Positions 15,857 through 24,709 of a stretch of 36,571 nt of DNA are shown here, piece by piece. This stretch comes from Hyphococcus sp. (GTDB lineage Bacteria > Pseudomonadota > Alphaproteobacteria > Caulobacterales > Parvularculaceae). The DNA is taken from assembly GCA_021776395.1 (NCBI GenBank), contig JAJFFZ010000200.1:1-36571 (forward strand), in the 5' to 3' direction. The notes below the pieces were generated by a model. The model had not been told where the DNA came from and made no database searches. It worked only from the letters and a program-made list of their open reading frames with translations. The position numbers were made by a program, and so were the translations under genes. The number at the start of each line of letters is the position of its first letter. Position 1 is the first letter of the stretch.

Positions 15857-16385
15857 GGATTCACGTGCTTTGGCTGATAATTTCGATATTTTCTAAAGCC
15901 GGACGGTTCGGCTGGAATCTGCCCCAAGCACATGACTTGCGCCTTAAGTCACTGAATTTATTGCGCTATCATTTTCGGAAGATTTCAATCTAACCGACGA
16001 TGTTAACCCAGCCGAGGCGCGCTCGCGCTGAAAATCCCTGGCTGCCCCTCGCAACGCTCAACCTCATAAAAAGACGCGCCCGCCAACAACCTCAATGACT
16101 ACAAATTTAGACGGCGACATCCCTCGAGCACACGCGCCTGCGGCGCTCTATTTAATGGGCTCGCACTAAAGGTTTTCTCTCACGGCAGGTGTCACATTCT
16201 GGATTACATGGTTAATTTGTGTACGGTGCATGTAAGGAAGAAGGAAAACTGGATAAAATTTTAGAACAATTACACCTGCCTATCCGAAATCCAGGCGATT
16301 AACCACGTTCAATTACAAGATGTTAACCGCAGCAGCGATAATGGCGCATGCTTGTACTTAGTTATTATGCTGATCAAGGTGTGAA
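15857..16385. other. Long noncoding region before the Tad cluster
   Basis: About 530 nt, more AT-rich than its surroundings, between the divergent LysM and tadG-like genes. No open frame in it looks coding. Several GTTAA/ATTAAC words occur (near 16009, 16209, 16298 and 16321), but none makes a proper spaced CtrA-type pair. It must hold the promoters of both genes; I cannot place them with confidence. Confidence 0.5.
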
Positions 16386-18488
16386 ATGCTCATTCCGGTA
16401 AAAACGTCTTGCGTTTCGAAAAGCAACCGCAACATTGCGTCTGCATCACAACCATCAAGGCGGCGCAGCCTTAACCGCTTCGCACATGACCGCAGCGGCA
16501 ATATCGCAATCTTGTTCGTGTTCATGTCGACAGTGTTGTTTCTTTTTGTCGGCGGCGCGGTTGATTATAGCCGCTGGAACGCTGTCAGAGCCGATATGAT
16601 TGAATCGATGGACGCAGCCAGCCTCGCTGTTGCTCAACTTGCAGCCGCCGATGACACACTAACGCCGACCCAGCTCGAGGCTTATGGCGATGCTTTTTTC
16701 AAAGAAAATTTTGACTATGAAGACCAACTCCTCACAGGCTGGAACATAGATTTCAACCTCTCTAACACAGCCGTCATCTCAACGTGTATAACCGGCCAGA
16801 TATCAACCTTTCTCCTGGGCGTTACCGGCATCACTGAACTTGATATTGACAAATGTGTCGAGATTATTCCTCAAGGGTCGGGGCGCATTGAACTGGCGCT
16901 TGTGCTCGACGTCACCGGTTCGATGAGTTGGAACGATTCAAACGGCCAAAATAAATTGAATAGCCTACGGACCGCCGTAACGGCGTTGCTCGATGTTCTG
17001 TTTGAGGGCAACGCGACAAGCGACAATGTAAGAGTGGGCGTGGTTCCGTTTAATCAACATGTGAACGCAGGCGCCTCCAGCGGTTGGACCAGTAGCTGGG
17101 GCGACTTGAACGGAGTTGCAGCTTACAATGGGGCGCGGTTCTTTCACGTTGATGAGAACGGCGTTGTGGATGCTAACCGAAAAGTCAATCACTACGACCT
17201 TTTCAACTCTGATCCAGACAGAAGTTGGGACGGGTGTCTGGAGGCAAGGCCCTATCCGCTCGATGAGCTGGACACTGAGCCAGGTTTGGCGACAACAACT
17301 TCTGTTATAAACGCAGCCATGCAAACGCCGTCATCGGCCGATGAACCCGATTCGCTTATGCGCTCGGCATTCAACAGCATGCCGAACATTAACACAGAAT
17401 TCACGGTTGCAGACCTTGCTTCCGCCGACAACTCCAGATGGGTGCCTGTCTTTCTGGCTGACGAACCTGATTGCAACAACTCAGATGACTGTGACAATGG
17501 CGACTACAGTGAATCCGGAACTGTCAATGGCGTCAACTGGAGCGGTTACTGGTTTGACGATCCCGATGATGACAATGTCCTGACATGGGTCAGGGAATCT
17601 TCCTACTCTAACCGGTATTACATAGACGATCATGATTTTACCAATGATAATCAGGGTACGCCATTTAACAAGTACGTGCCAATCGTCAGCCATTTCAGAG
17701 AAGTCAACCAGGGCAACATTACCGATACGCCCTTTTTAAACTGGATGACAAAGCAGGGTGTCAAACCGCTCACCGGTTACGGCAAACAGGAATATATTAT
17801 GCGCACCGGCTATGTCGGCTGGTGGGACCCTGGAACCCAGACCTATAAATATCGTTATGACCTGCCCAAGGGTAGCTCGTCGAAGGGGCCGAATTACAGC
17901 GCCTGTCCGGAGCCAATTCTGCCGCTAACGGATACACGCGCCGATATCGACGGCGCCGGCACTGGCATCATGGAACAGTTGGTCGCCACCGGCGCCACAA
18001 ACATCCCGGCTGGCGCAGTTTGGGGGTGGCGTGTCGTTTCCCCGGACGCTCCGTTTACTGAGGCCATTGCCCCAGGCGAAATCGGGCCGGGCAGCTCAAC
18101 CTATGATGACTGGCAGAAGGCTGTTGTCATTATGACAGACGGCGAAAATTATTTCGGCGGCCGAAGCACGCATTGGGGGTCATCCATCTCCGCCTTCGGC
18201 TATGAGATTGAAGAGCGTATGGGCGACGGTATTGATCAAAGCAACAAAATGGAAAATGAAGCGGATAATAAAATTCTTCGCATCTGTCGTCGGATGAAGG
18301 AGGACAATGTTCTCGTCTATACGATTGTGTTTGACGTGAATGTGGGAAGCACCATTGAAAGCATCTTCAAATCCTGTGCGACACAGCCTACCGCGCCATA
18401 TTTTTTCAACGCGCCGGATGGCGATCAATTAGCAACAGCGTTTGGCGATATCGCCGACGATCTGGTTAAACTTCACATCAGTAAGTAA
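16386..18488 (+). CDS. TadG-like pilus assembly protein with von Willebrand factor A domain
   Basis: A 700-residue protein. Residues 31-85 are the TadG-like N-terminal segment (RFAHDRSGNIAILF..., one membrane helix at about 38-60). A VWA domain begins at about 168 with the MIDAS motif DVTGSMS (175-181) and resumes near 579 (VVIMTDGEN) through DVNVGSTIESIF to the end. The roughly 340 residues between are an acidic Asp/Asn-rich insertion with tyrosine and tryptophan, possibly calcium-binding and surface-exposed. In Tad systems TadG helps assemble or anchor Flp pili outside the inner membrane. It is first in a three-gene unit with two TadE proteins; the tadABC motor genes are not in the window. 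AAGGTG precedes the ATG. Confidence 0.85.
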   Translation: MLIPVKTSCVSKSNRNIASASQPSRRRSLNRFAHDRSGNIAILFVFMSTVLFLFVGGAVDYSRWNAVRADMIESMDAASLAVAQLAAADDTLTPTQLEAYGDAFFKENFDYEDQLLTGWNIDFNLSNTAVISTCITGQISTFLLGVTGITELDIDKCVEIIPQGSGRIELALVLDVTGSMSWNDSNGQNKLNSLRTAVTALLDVLFEGNATSDNVRVGVVPFNQHVNAGASSGWTSSWGDLNGVAAYNGARFFHVDENGVVDANRKVNHYDLFNSDPDRSWDGCLEARPYPLDELDTEPGLATTTSVINAAMQTPSSADEPDSLMRSAFNSMPNINTEFTVADLASADNSRWVPVFLADEPDCNNSDDCDNGDYSESGTVNGVNWSGYWFDDPDDDNVLTWVRESSYSNRYYIDDHDFTNDNQGTPFNKYVPIVSHFREVNQGNITDTPFLNWMTKQGVKPLTGYGKQEYIMRTGYVGWWDPGTQTYKYRYDLPKGSSSKGPNYSACPEPILPLTDTRADIDGAGTGIMEQLVATGATNIPAGAVWGWRVVSPDAPFTEAIAPGEIGPGSSTYDDWQKAVVIMTDGENYFGGRSTHWGSSISAFGYEIEERMGDGIDQSNKMENEADNKILRICRRMKEDNVLVYTIVFDVNVGSTIESIFKSCATQPTAPYFFNAPDGDQLATAFGDIADDLVKLHISK

Positions 18489-18499
18489 GGCGGCTTGTG

Positions 18500-19105
18500 A
18501 TGAGTTTGTCCAAACCAACGAACCCAAAACGCTCACGCTGGTTGCGCTTTGCGCTAAGGCGGCGGCGCTTTGCCGGAGACCGCAGCGGCGCCGCTGCTGT
18601 TGAGTTCTCCATGGTCGCTCCGGTGTTTTTGTTGATGATGTTTTCAACGTTCGAAATTGGCTGGTTCTTTTACGCCAATTCCATTGTCGATGCATCCGTT
18701 GCAGAAGCAGCACGGCTCGTCAAAACCGGTCAGATACAACAAATGGCCGGCACTCCCCAACAGAAATACGACCTCATCTACAATACGCTCTGCGATGTGC
18801 TGGATACGTTTGGTACGTGCAATACACGCCTGACTGTCGAAGTGCAAACCTATACATCTTTTAGCGATCTTGCCGCTGACGTCACGCCGCCTACCTGTGC
18901 GTCTGCGCCGCCGGCTGCTGTCAGCGCTATTCCGTTTAATCCCGGCAACCAGCTTGATATTGTTCGTGTACGTGTCTGTTTTATCTATGACACAATCAAT
19001 CCCGCCATTGGCATTAATCTTTCTCAGCCCGGCACAAATAATCGGAACCTTATTTCATCAATGATATTCCGAAATGAACCTTATCAGACAGGCGCAACAC
19101 CATAG
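18500..19105 (+). CDS. TadE-family pseudopilin-like protein
   Basis: About 201 residues. The segment DRSGAAAVEFSMVAPVFL has the prepilin-type processing site: glycine, then four residues, then glutamate at +5 and phenylalanine, leading a membrane helix (about 40-60). ANSIVDASVAEAARLVKTGQ is the classic TadE continuation. TadE and TadF are minor pseudopilins cut by the Tad peptidase. The C-terminal part has about six cysteines and is probably periplasmic. ATG at 18500 is preferred over GTG at 18497, with AAGGCGG upstream. It starts 11 nt after the tadG-like stop, so the two are in one transcript. Confidence 0.87.
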   Translation: MSLSKPTNPKRSRWLRFALRRRRFAGDRSGAAAVEFSMVAPVFLLMMFSTFEIGWFFYANSIVDASVAEAARLVKTGQIQQMAGTPQQKYDLIYNTLCDVLDTFGTCNTRLTVEVQTYTSFSDLAADVTPPTCASAPPAAVSAIPFNPGNQLDIVRVRVCFIYDTINPAIGINLSQPGTNNRNLISSMIFRNEPYQTGATP

Positions 19106-19128
19106 CGGAACGCAGGCGGGTGAAAATC

Positions 19129-19710
19129 ATGATTATGAAAAAAAACTTCCAGCTCATTCGAAATTTTGCATCATGCAGAAAAGGCATGGCGGCGACCGAG
19201 TTCGCCTTGCTGCTGCCGGTAATGTTCACCCTGTTTTTTGGCATGCTGGAGACATCCGATGTCGCAACCGCGAACCGACGCGCCGCCATCGCCGTCAACA
19301 CGATTTCGGACCTCGCCGCACAATCAACTGCGCTCACCTATGACGATGTCAATAATCTGATTGGCGGCGCCCTGCAAATTCTCGATCCGGCCGCCGGCGC
19401 TGTACTTAATGTAAATGTCGTCAGTGTCATAGCCGATCCAAACGGCGATCCAATCATCCATTGGAGCCGAGATGAATTGGGCGCCCAGCCCTATACGCCT
19501 GGCGACTCATACACTAGCCTCAACGACAATACGGTATTGAATCCTTTGGGCTCGCTCATCGTTGTAGAAATAACCTACCCCTACTCGCCGCCTTTCACGA
19601 GTTACTTTGTAAGCTCCCCGGTGGTGTTTGCCAAAACTTCGATCCGTTGGCCGCGCCTCGTCAGCAAGGTTCAGCTTTGTGATAATAACGGCGCCAACTG
19701 CACGACGTAA
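19129..19710 (+). CDS. Second TadE-family pseudopilin-like protein
   Basis: About 193 residues. CRKGMAATEFALLLPVMFTLFFGMLE shows, in outline, a G, four residues, E, F processing site followed by one membrane helix; the rest is periplasmic, ending with a two-cysteine loop (QLCDNNGANCTT). It fits the TadE/TadF group and is probably the partner of the preceding TadE. The start could be ATG at 19129 or 19135, or GTG at 19120; AGGCGGG at 19113-19119 favours 19129. It is the last gene of the pilus unit, convergent with ettA 33 nt away. Confidence 0.83.
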   Translation: MIMKKNFQLIRNFASCRKGMAATEFALLLPVMFTLFFGMLETSDVATANRRAAIAVNTISDLAAQSTALTYDDVNNLIGGALQILDPAAGAVLNVNVVSVIADPNGDPIIHWSRDELGAQPYTPGDSYTSLNDNTVLNPLGSLIVVEITYPYSPPFTSYFVSSPVVFAKTSIRWPRLVSKVQLCDNNGANCTT

Positions 19711-19743
19711 TTACATCCGTGGGCGACGCAGCCCCCTGGCCTG

Positions 19744-21411
19744 TTATCGGGTCAGGGGTTTGTATTTGAGCCGTTTGGGGATGTCGGCGTCGTTGCCTAA
19801 GCGGCGTTTTTTATCTTCCATATAATCTTCGAAGTTGCCTTCAAACCATTCCACATGGCTGTCGCCTTCAAAGGCGAGGATATGCGTGGCGATGCGGTCC
19901 AGAAACCACCGGTCATGCGAGATGATGACGGCGCAACCGGCGAAATCTTCTAATGCGCCCTCAAGCTCGCGCAGCGTGTCAACGTCGAGATCGTTGGTCG
20001 GCTCGTCAAGCAGAAGCAAGTTGGCGCCCTCTTTCAGCATCTTCGCCAGCTGCACGCGGTTGCGCTCACCGCCGGAAAGGCTGCCGACTTTCTTTTGCTG
20101 GTCCCCGCCCTTGAAATTGAACCAGCCGACATAAGCGCGACTGGAAATCTCCCGCTTTCCCAGTTGAATAACATCGTTGCCGCCAGAAATTTCCTCCCAG
20201 ACATTCTTACCGCCATCGAGGCTCTCGCGGGTCTGATCGATATAGCCCATTTTGACGGTCTCGCCGATCCGCAAGGCGCCGCTATCGGGCGTGTCCTGCC
20301 CCGTCAGCATGCGAAACAGCGTCGTCTTGCCGGCGCCGTTCGGCCCCACCACGCCGACGATGCCGCCGGGCGGAAGCTGAAAACTCAAATCGTCAAACAG
20401 CAGCTTGTCGCCGAAACCTTTTTTAAGGTTGTCCACCTCGATAACCACGCCGCCAAGGCGCGGGCCCGGTGGAATTTGAATTTGCGCCTGTCCGACATCC
20501 TGGGCGCCGGCTTTGGCGAGCAGATCCTCATAGGCGCTGATGCGGGCTTTTGATTTCGCCTGGCGCGCACGCGGAGACGCTTTAATCCAGTCAACCTCGC
20601 GGTCGAGTGTTTTCTTACGGTTGCCCTCTTCGCGTTGTTCTTGTTCCAGGCGTTTGCGTTTTTGTTCGACCCAGGACGAATAGTTTCCCTCAAACGGAAT
20701 GCCCCTCGCCCGGTCGAGCTCTAAAATCCAGCCGGTGACATTATCGAGGAAATACCGGTCATGGGTCACCAGAACAACCGCGCCCGGAAACTCGCGCAGA
20801 TGGTGCTCAAGCCAGGCCACCGATTCCGCATCAAGGTGGTTGGTCGGCTCGTCCAGCAACAACAAATCAGGCTTTGACAATAATAACGCCGCCAGAGCGA
20901 CGCGGCGCTTTTCGCCGCCGGATAATTTATCAACCGACCAATCGCCGGGCGGACAACGCAAGGCGCCCATGGCCATCTCAATTTTCGAATCGATATCCCA
21001 GCCATCGGCCGCATCGATCTCTTCTTGCAGCGCTGACATTTTCTCCATCAGCTCATCAGAATAGTTCTCGCCGAGCTCCACCGACACGGCGTTAAACGCA
21101 TCAATCTTGGCTTTGACCGATCCGACCCCTTCCATCACATTTTCAAAAACCGTCTTTGTCGCGTCCAGAACCGGCTCCTGAGGCAAAAATCCGACCCGCG
21201 CGCCATCGGCGGCATAGGCCTCGCCGGAGAACTCCTGGTCAATTCCGGCCATAATCTTCAAAAGCGTCGATTTGCCGGACCCATTGACCCCGACAACCCC
21301 GATTTTGGCGTCGGGAAAGAACTGTAAGTGTATGTCTTCTAATATCTTTTTGCCGCCCGTGAACTGCTTTGTCAGGCCTTGCATGAAGTAGATATACTGG
21401 TATTTCGCCAT
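19744..21411 (-). CDS. ettA: Energy-dependent translational throttle protein EttA (ABC-F ATPase)
   Basis: A 555-residue soluble protein with two ATPase cassettes. The first has Walker A GVNGSGKST (41-49), signature LSGGEKRR (163-170) and LLLLDEPTNHLD; the second has GPNGAGKTT (356-364), LSGGERNR and DEPTNDLD. Between them the KRKRLEQEQREEG linker matches the P-site tRNA-interaction motif. EttA binds the ribosomal E site and gates entry into the elongation cycle according to the ADP/ATP ratio. The length matches E. coli EttA (555). The gene stands alone, with its own 160-nt upstream region shared with a divergent gene. Confidence 0.95.
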   Translation of the reverse strand: MAKYQYIYFMQGLTKQFTGGKKILEDIHLQFFPDAKIGVVGVNGSGKSTLLKIMAGIDQEFSGEAYAADGARVGFLPQEPVLDATKTVFENVMEGVGSVKAKIDAFNAVSVELGENYSDELMEKMSALQEEIDAADGWDIDSKIEMAMGALRCPPGDWSVDKLSGGEKRRVALAALLLSKPDLLLLDEPTNHLDAESVAWLEHHLREFPGAVVLVTHDRYFLDNVTGWILELDRARGIPFEGNYSSWVEQKRKRLEQEQREEGNRKKTLDREVDWIKASPRARQAKSKARISAYEDLLAKAGAQDVGQAQIQIPPGPRLGGVVIEVDNLKKGFGDKLLFDDLSFQLPPGGIVGVVGPNGAGKTTLFRMLTGQDTPDSGALRIGETVKMGYIDQTRESLDGGKNVWEEISGGNDVIQLGKREISSRAYVGWFNFKGGDQQKKVGSLSGGERNRVQLAKMLKEGANLLLLDEPTNDLDVDTLRELEGALEDFAGCAVIISHDRWFLDRIATHILAFEGDSHVEWFEGNFEDYMEDKKRRLGNDADIPKRLKYKPLTR

Positions 21412-21571
21412 CGGGTTGAATGCGCTCCTGCGCTTTGAGAATCGTTGCTGCGGGGAAACAGCGCGGCGTCTTATCGCGCAAACCGCCTCATTTCAACTAA
21501 TGAGCATTTTCCCGTAGCCAAGTTTGCCTATATGGTAGGCATAACAAGAAGGCTTGCGGGGTTAGGGCGTT

Positions 21572-22123
21572 ATGGCGGGATATGTCGAAAAGACTTTGGC
21601 GGGTGGTGAAGAGGTTGTTCATCGCGCGAATTACAATTGGACCTATAGTTTCTTTCCGGTGTTTTGGTTTGCGCTCGGCGCCGCCTCGCTGGTGTTTATT
21701 TTCTTCGTCCAGTACGCCGCCGGCGTTCCCTATGAGGCGCTGAAAGTCGGTTGGTGGTCGGGCATAATTGCTGCGGCGGCTGGCTCTGTTATTTTGGCCA
21801 ATCACATCATCATCCTGGTGACCACCGAAATTGTCGTCACCACTTACCGGTTTGTTTACAAGACCGGCCTGGTTTCGCGACATACGCAAGAAGTAAGCCT
21901 CAACAAGATTGAGGAAATCACGTTGCATCAGACGGTTTGGGGGCGGTTTCTCGGTTTCGGCAAGCTGGTGCTGCGCGGCACCGGCGTCGGCGTCATCACC
22001 CTGCCCAATCTCGACGACCCGATCCGCCTGCGCAGGAGTATCGACAACACCCAGGCGGCGCTACGCACCGACCACCGCCGGCGCCAGCGCATCAATGATG
22101 ATGATGATGAAGACGATTATTGA
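21572..22123 (+). CDS. Bacterial PH-domain membrane protein (bPH2/YdbT-like)
   Basis: A 183-residue protein: a short N-terminal region (GGEEVVHRANYNW), two membrane helices (about 28-50 and 62-85), then a bPH2 domain (ITEIVVTTYRFVYKTGLVSRHTQEVSLNKIEEI in outline, then FGKLVLRGTGVGVITLPNLDDP), and a tail very rich in arginine then aspartate (RRRQRINDDDDEDDY). The family sits in the inner membrane with the PH fold in the cytoplasm; its role is unknown. The aspartate run is coded by a short GAT repeat that could vary in length by slippage. Confidence 0.85.
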   Translation: MAGYVEKTLAGGEEVVHRANYNWTYSFFPVFWFALGAASLVFIFFVQYAAGVPYEALKVGWWSGIIAAAAGSVILANHIIILVTTEIVVTTYRFVYKTGLVSRHTQEVSLNKIEEITLHQTVWGRFLGFGKLVLRGTGVGVITLPNLDDPIRLRRSIDNTQAALRTDHRRRQRINDDDDEDDY

Positions 22124-22150
22124 ATAGAGCATATACGGATATGTGTGACG

Positions 22151-22175
22151 CGTTGAAAGCTATTCGCTTTCAACG
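22151..22175. terminator. Hairpin behind the PH-domain gene
   Basis: A perfect 10-bp stem (CGTTGAAAGC / GCTTTCAACG) with a 5-nt loop, 28 nt past the stop. There is no T-tract. It is probably a terminator or part of the neighbouring repeat. Confidence 0.5.
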
Positions 22176-22203
22176 CCGATAGATATGCCGCAAACAACGA
22201 ATC

Positions 22204-22246
22204 TAGAGCAAATCCATTATTCAATTTAACTCGGATTTGCTCTAGC
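22204..22246. repeat. Inverted repeat, family E, overlapping the lipase stop
   Basis: Two 13-nt arms (CTAGAGCAAATCC and its complement) with a 17-nt AT-rich loop. The right arm and loop edge encode the last residues and stop of the minus-strand hydrolase gene. It lies between convergent genes, so it may end transcription from both sides. Confidence 0.75.
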
Positions 22247-23065
22247 CGGCGCGCGGAACACGACGCCCTTGAGGCCGTCACGGTCAAACGGCGCCCATTC
22301 GCCTTCCTTTTGCGCCAGGCGATCGGCGATGAGATAGACCACCAGCGGGTTGACGCCGAGGCCGAAATGGCTCGCCGGGACTTCGATGTTTTCCGTATAG
22401 GGATGGCTTGGATCATCATGCTGGACCGAGCCGCGCCAGGCGACGATGCCGTCCGTCTTTGAAAAAATCGACGTCGTCGGCGCCGGCGGCGGGACATTGA
22501 GCTGCGCCATGCGTTCCGATTGGCTCTCGTCCGGCGAACCGTTCAGACGATCATACAGGCTTCGAGCGTTAGAATGTTTGCGGTCCGGCGAAATTGGGCT
22601 GCCGAGCGTGATGACACTGCGTACCAAGTCCGGTCTTGCCTTGGCGATTTCCCGCGCGAACAACCCGCCAAGGCTCCAGCCAATGATCGAAATCTTGCGA
22701 TTATGCTGTTCGTAAATTTCATCGAGCAATGAGAGCATTTCCGCTTCGCGGGCGTCGTCAAATTTGAGGTTGCGGCCAAGCCCCCAGGCATAGGGCGCAT
22801 AGTCAAGGTCCTTCAAAACGCCGCGCAACGGGCGGGTCGAGACATCGCTGGCGAGGAAGCCCGGCAGCACCAACACCGGATGCCCGTCGCCGCTCGGCAA
22901 CCGGTTCATGAGCGGGCGCAACGCATAAAACCAGCTAAGCTCAAAAACCGCGCGGCCTTCCGTCAGTGTCCAGAATAAGGATGGCGGTTTTGCGTTGTCA
23001 TCATGCGTCATGGTCTCGGCCTGCGTTAAAGTCTCAGCCTGCGTTAAAGTCTCAGTCTGCATCAT
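22226..23065 (-). CDS. Alpha/beta-hydrolase, lipase-like
   Basis: A 279-residue hydrolase. HPVLVLPGFLASD (62-74) forms the oxyanion region and GWSLGG (129-134) the nucleophile elbow with S131; a later ASHFGLG supplies a likely catalytic histidine, and DGIVAWRG the acid. No signal peptide is visible, so it is probably cytoplasmic. Relatives are esterases or lipases of the LipA/triacylglycerol-lipase kind. It is encoded 80 nt behind a wax ester synthase/DGAT on the same strand, so a role in turning over stored neutral lipid is plausible. The first 20 residues come from an 18-nt tandem repeat (TETLTQAE units) and are probably disordered. Confidence 0.85.
   Translation of the reverse strand: MMQTETLTQAETLTQAETMTHDDNAKPPSLFWTLTEGRAVFELSWFYALRPLMNRLPSGDGHPVLVLPGFLASDVSTRPLRGVLKDLDYAPYAWGLGRNLKFDDAREAEMLSLLDEIYEQHNRKISIIGWSLGGLFAREIAKARPDLVRSVITLGSPISPDRKHSNARSLYDRLNGSPDESQSERMAQLNVPPPAPTTSIFSKTDGIVAWRGSVQHDDPSHPYTENIEVPASHFGLGVNPLVVYLIADRLAQKEGEWAPFDRDGLKGVVFRAPARANPS
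23013..23060. repeat. Coding minisatellite, 18-nt unit
   Basis: Two nearly identical 18-nt units (23013-23030 and 23031-23048; one mismatch) and a partial third unit give the repeating TLTQAE residues at the start of the hydrolase. The unit is a multiple of three, so changes in copy number keep the frame. Confidence 0.75.
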
Positions 23066-23145
23066 CGGGCGTTCCGCCTATTGTAACTCTCACCTACCCC
23101 AAAGCATGGGCTGCGCCGTTCTTTGTTGCAAGCAACAATGGCGCC

Positions 23146-24582
23146 TTACGCTGCTTCGTCTCCGACTTGGTCCAGCGCGCTTAAATGCGCTGCATAAGAC
23201 TCTTGTAAATGCCGCATATAATTTTCAGGGTCCGGCATCGCTTCGCGGCAGGCTGTAACGCCAATGGTTATCTCGCCAACATAGCTGTGGACAACATGGC
23301 CGAGGCCAACCCCGTCCAACAGGCAAAGATTCCCATAAAGACCGATCAGTTTCGCGCCGCAAGAATAAATCGGAATTGGCGGCCCCGGCACATTAGTAAC
23401 GACGGTATTGAAGACCGGCTTCATCCGATTGGCCAATCCCCATTGACTATAGGCGCGCGCGCCCAGCCCCATGAACATCGCGGGCGATACTTTCGACATT
23501 TCCGTCATCTGCCGGGCGCCCATCGCATTGCTCATGGCTTTGGATTTTTGCGTCTCTTCATGAACAAAAGCCAGGCGTTCAACCGCATCCTCGATATGCG
23601 TGCCGAGCGGCGCCCGCATTGCCGAGACCTGATTGCCCATTGTGTTTTTTTCAGCCTCGTCGCGCACCGAAATTGGCGCCATCGCCGACAGCGTATCCTC
23701 CGGCAAATCGCCATGGGCGATCAGATAGCTGCGCAGCGCGCCGCCAACGATGGAAAGCACCGCATCATTGACCGTAGCGCCATCAACCAGACGTCGCGTC
23801 TCCTTGATCTTGGCCAGCGAAAACGTCGTGCCGTCAATCACCCGGTGCGGCGAGACAACCTGGTTAAAGCGCGTGCGCGGCGTGTTCATGGCGCCTTTAA
23901 TGTCAAAGTCGCCGCTTAAAAATCCCTTGGCGGCGCGCGCCATTCCGGGCGCCGACTTTATAGCCGCGCCCGCTTGCCTCCACGGCAGCGTCAGCGCACG
24001 AACATAACCGCGGGTTAACAGCCCCAACTGGCTCGGCATGCGCTCCGGTTTCCATGGGTCGGGTTTGGGAATGTCGTCAATCTCCGGCGCGGCGGTGTGC
24101 AACGCCTGCATCAAATCAACACCGGAAACGCCGTCGATAGCTGCGTGATGAATTTTGGTCAGCATCGCGTAGGAGCCCTTCGGCACGCCCTCGACATTAT
24201 CCAACCCCTCGACCACCAGAATTTCCCAGGGCGGACGCGTCAGATCCAGCGGCCGCGCGAAATTTCGCGCCGCAAGAATATTGAGCTGGCGCCAATCGCC
24301 GGGTTTGGGGAGCGCCACATGGCGCACATGATATTCAAGGTCAAAGCGCGGGTCTTCAATCCAATAGGGATAATCAATATTCAAAGGCGGCTTGACCATG
24401 CGCCGGCGCATTACCGGCGCCATATGCAGCCGGCCCTTGATGAATTTTAAAATATCCTTGAAGCGAACAAATCCGCCCGGCGCGGTCGAGGGATCGTAGA
24501 TCAGCACCGAACCGATATGGATCGGCGCGTTGGGTTGCTCAAAGGCGACGAAAGTCGCGTCCAGGCCTTGCATCTGCTGCAT
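23146..24582 (-). CDS. Wax ester synthase/diacylglycerol acyltransferase (WS/DGAT)
   Basis: A 478-residue acyltransferase of the bacterial WS/DGAT family, which joins acyl-CoA to long alcohols or diacylglycerol at the membrane to make wax ester or triacylglycerol stores. The active-site motif is HHAAIDG (145-151). PLDLTRPPWE (111-120) and the late NVPGP segment (VVTNVPGPPIPIYSCG in outline) are also family marks. Length is typical (450-480). AAGGAG lies 8 nt before the ATG. Together with the following lipase-like gene it suggests a storage-lipid function. Confidence 0.92.
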   Translation of the reverse strand: MQQMQGLDATFVAFEQPNAPIHIGSVLIYDPSTAPGGFVRFKDILKFIKGRLHMAPVMRRRMVKPPLNIDYPYWIEDPRFDLEYHVRHVALPKPGDWRQLNILAARNFARPLDLTRPPWEILVVEGLDNVEGVPKGSYAMLTKIHHAAIDGVSGVDLMQALHTAAPEIDDIPKPDPWKPERMPSQLGLLTRGYVRALTLPWRQAGAAIKSAPGMARAAKGFLSGDFDIKGAMNTPRTRFNQVVSPHRVIDGTTFSLAKIKETRRLVDGATVNDAVLSIVGGALRSYLIAHGDLPEDTLSAMAPISVRDEAEKNTMGNQVSAMRAPLGTHIEDAVERLAFVHEETQKSKAMSNAMGARQMTEMSKVSPAMFMGLGARAYSQWGLANRMKPVFNTVVTNVPGPPIPIYSCGAKLIGLYGNLCLLDGVGLGHVVHSYVGEITIGVTACREAMPDPENYMRHLQESYAAHLSALDQVGDEAA

Positions 24583-24709
24583 CGTCGCCGCTCCTTAAAA
24601 AATCCGGGGCACTGGCGTTACAAGGCGCTAAAATCCCCATTTTTCAAAGGCTAGCAGTGAATTTTAGAAACGTCACTCTAACCGCGCGAGGCCAGGCAAA
24701 CTGCCGGTT

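Noticed and set aside
15857-16385. CtrA-type TTAA-N7-TTAA sites before the Tad genes
   Set aside because: Several TTAA words are present, but none is paired with the correct spacing.
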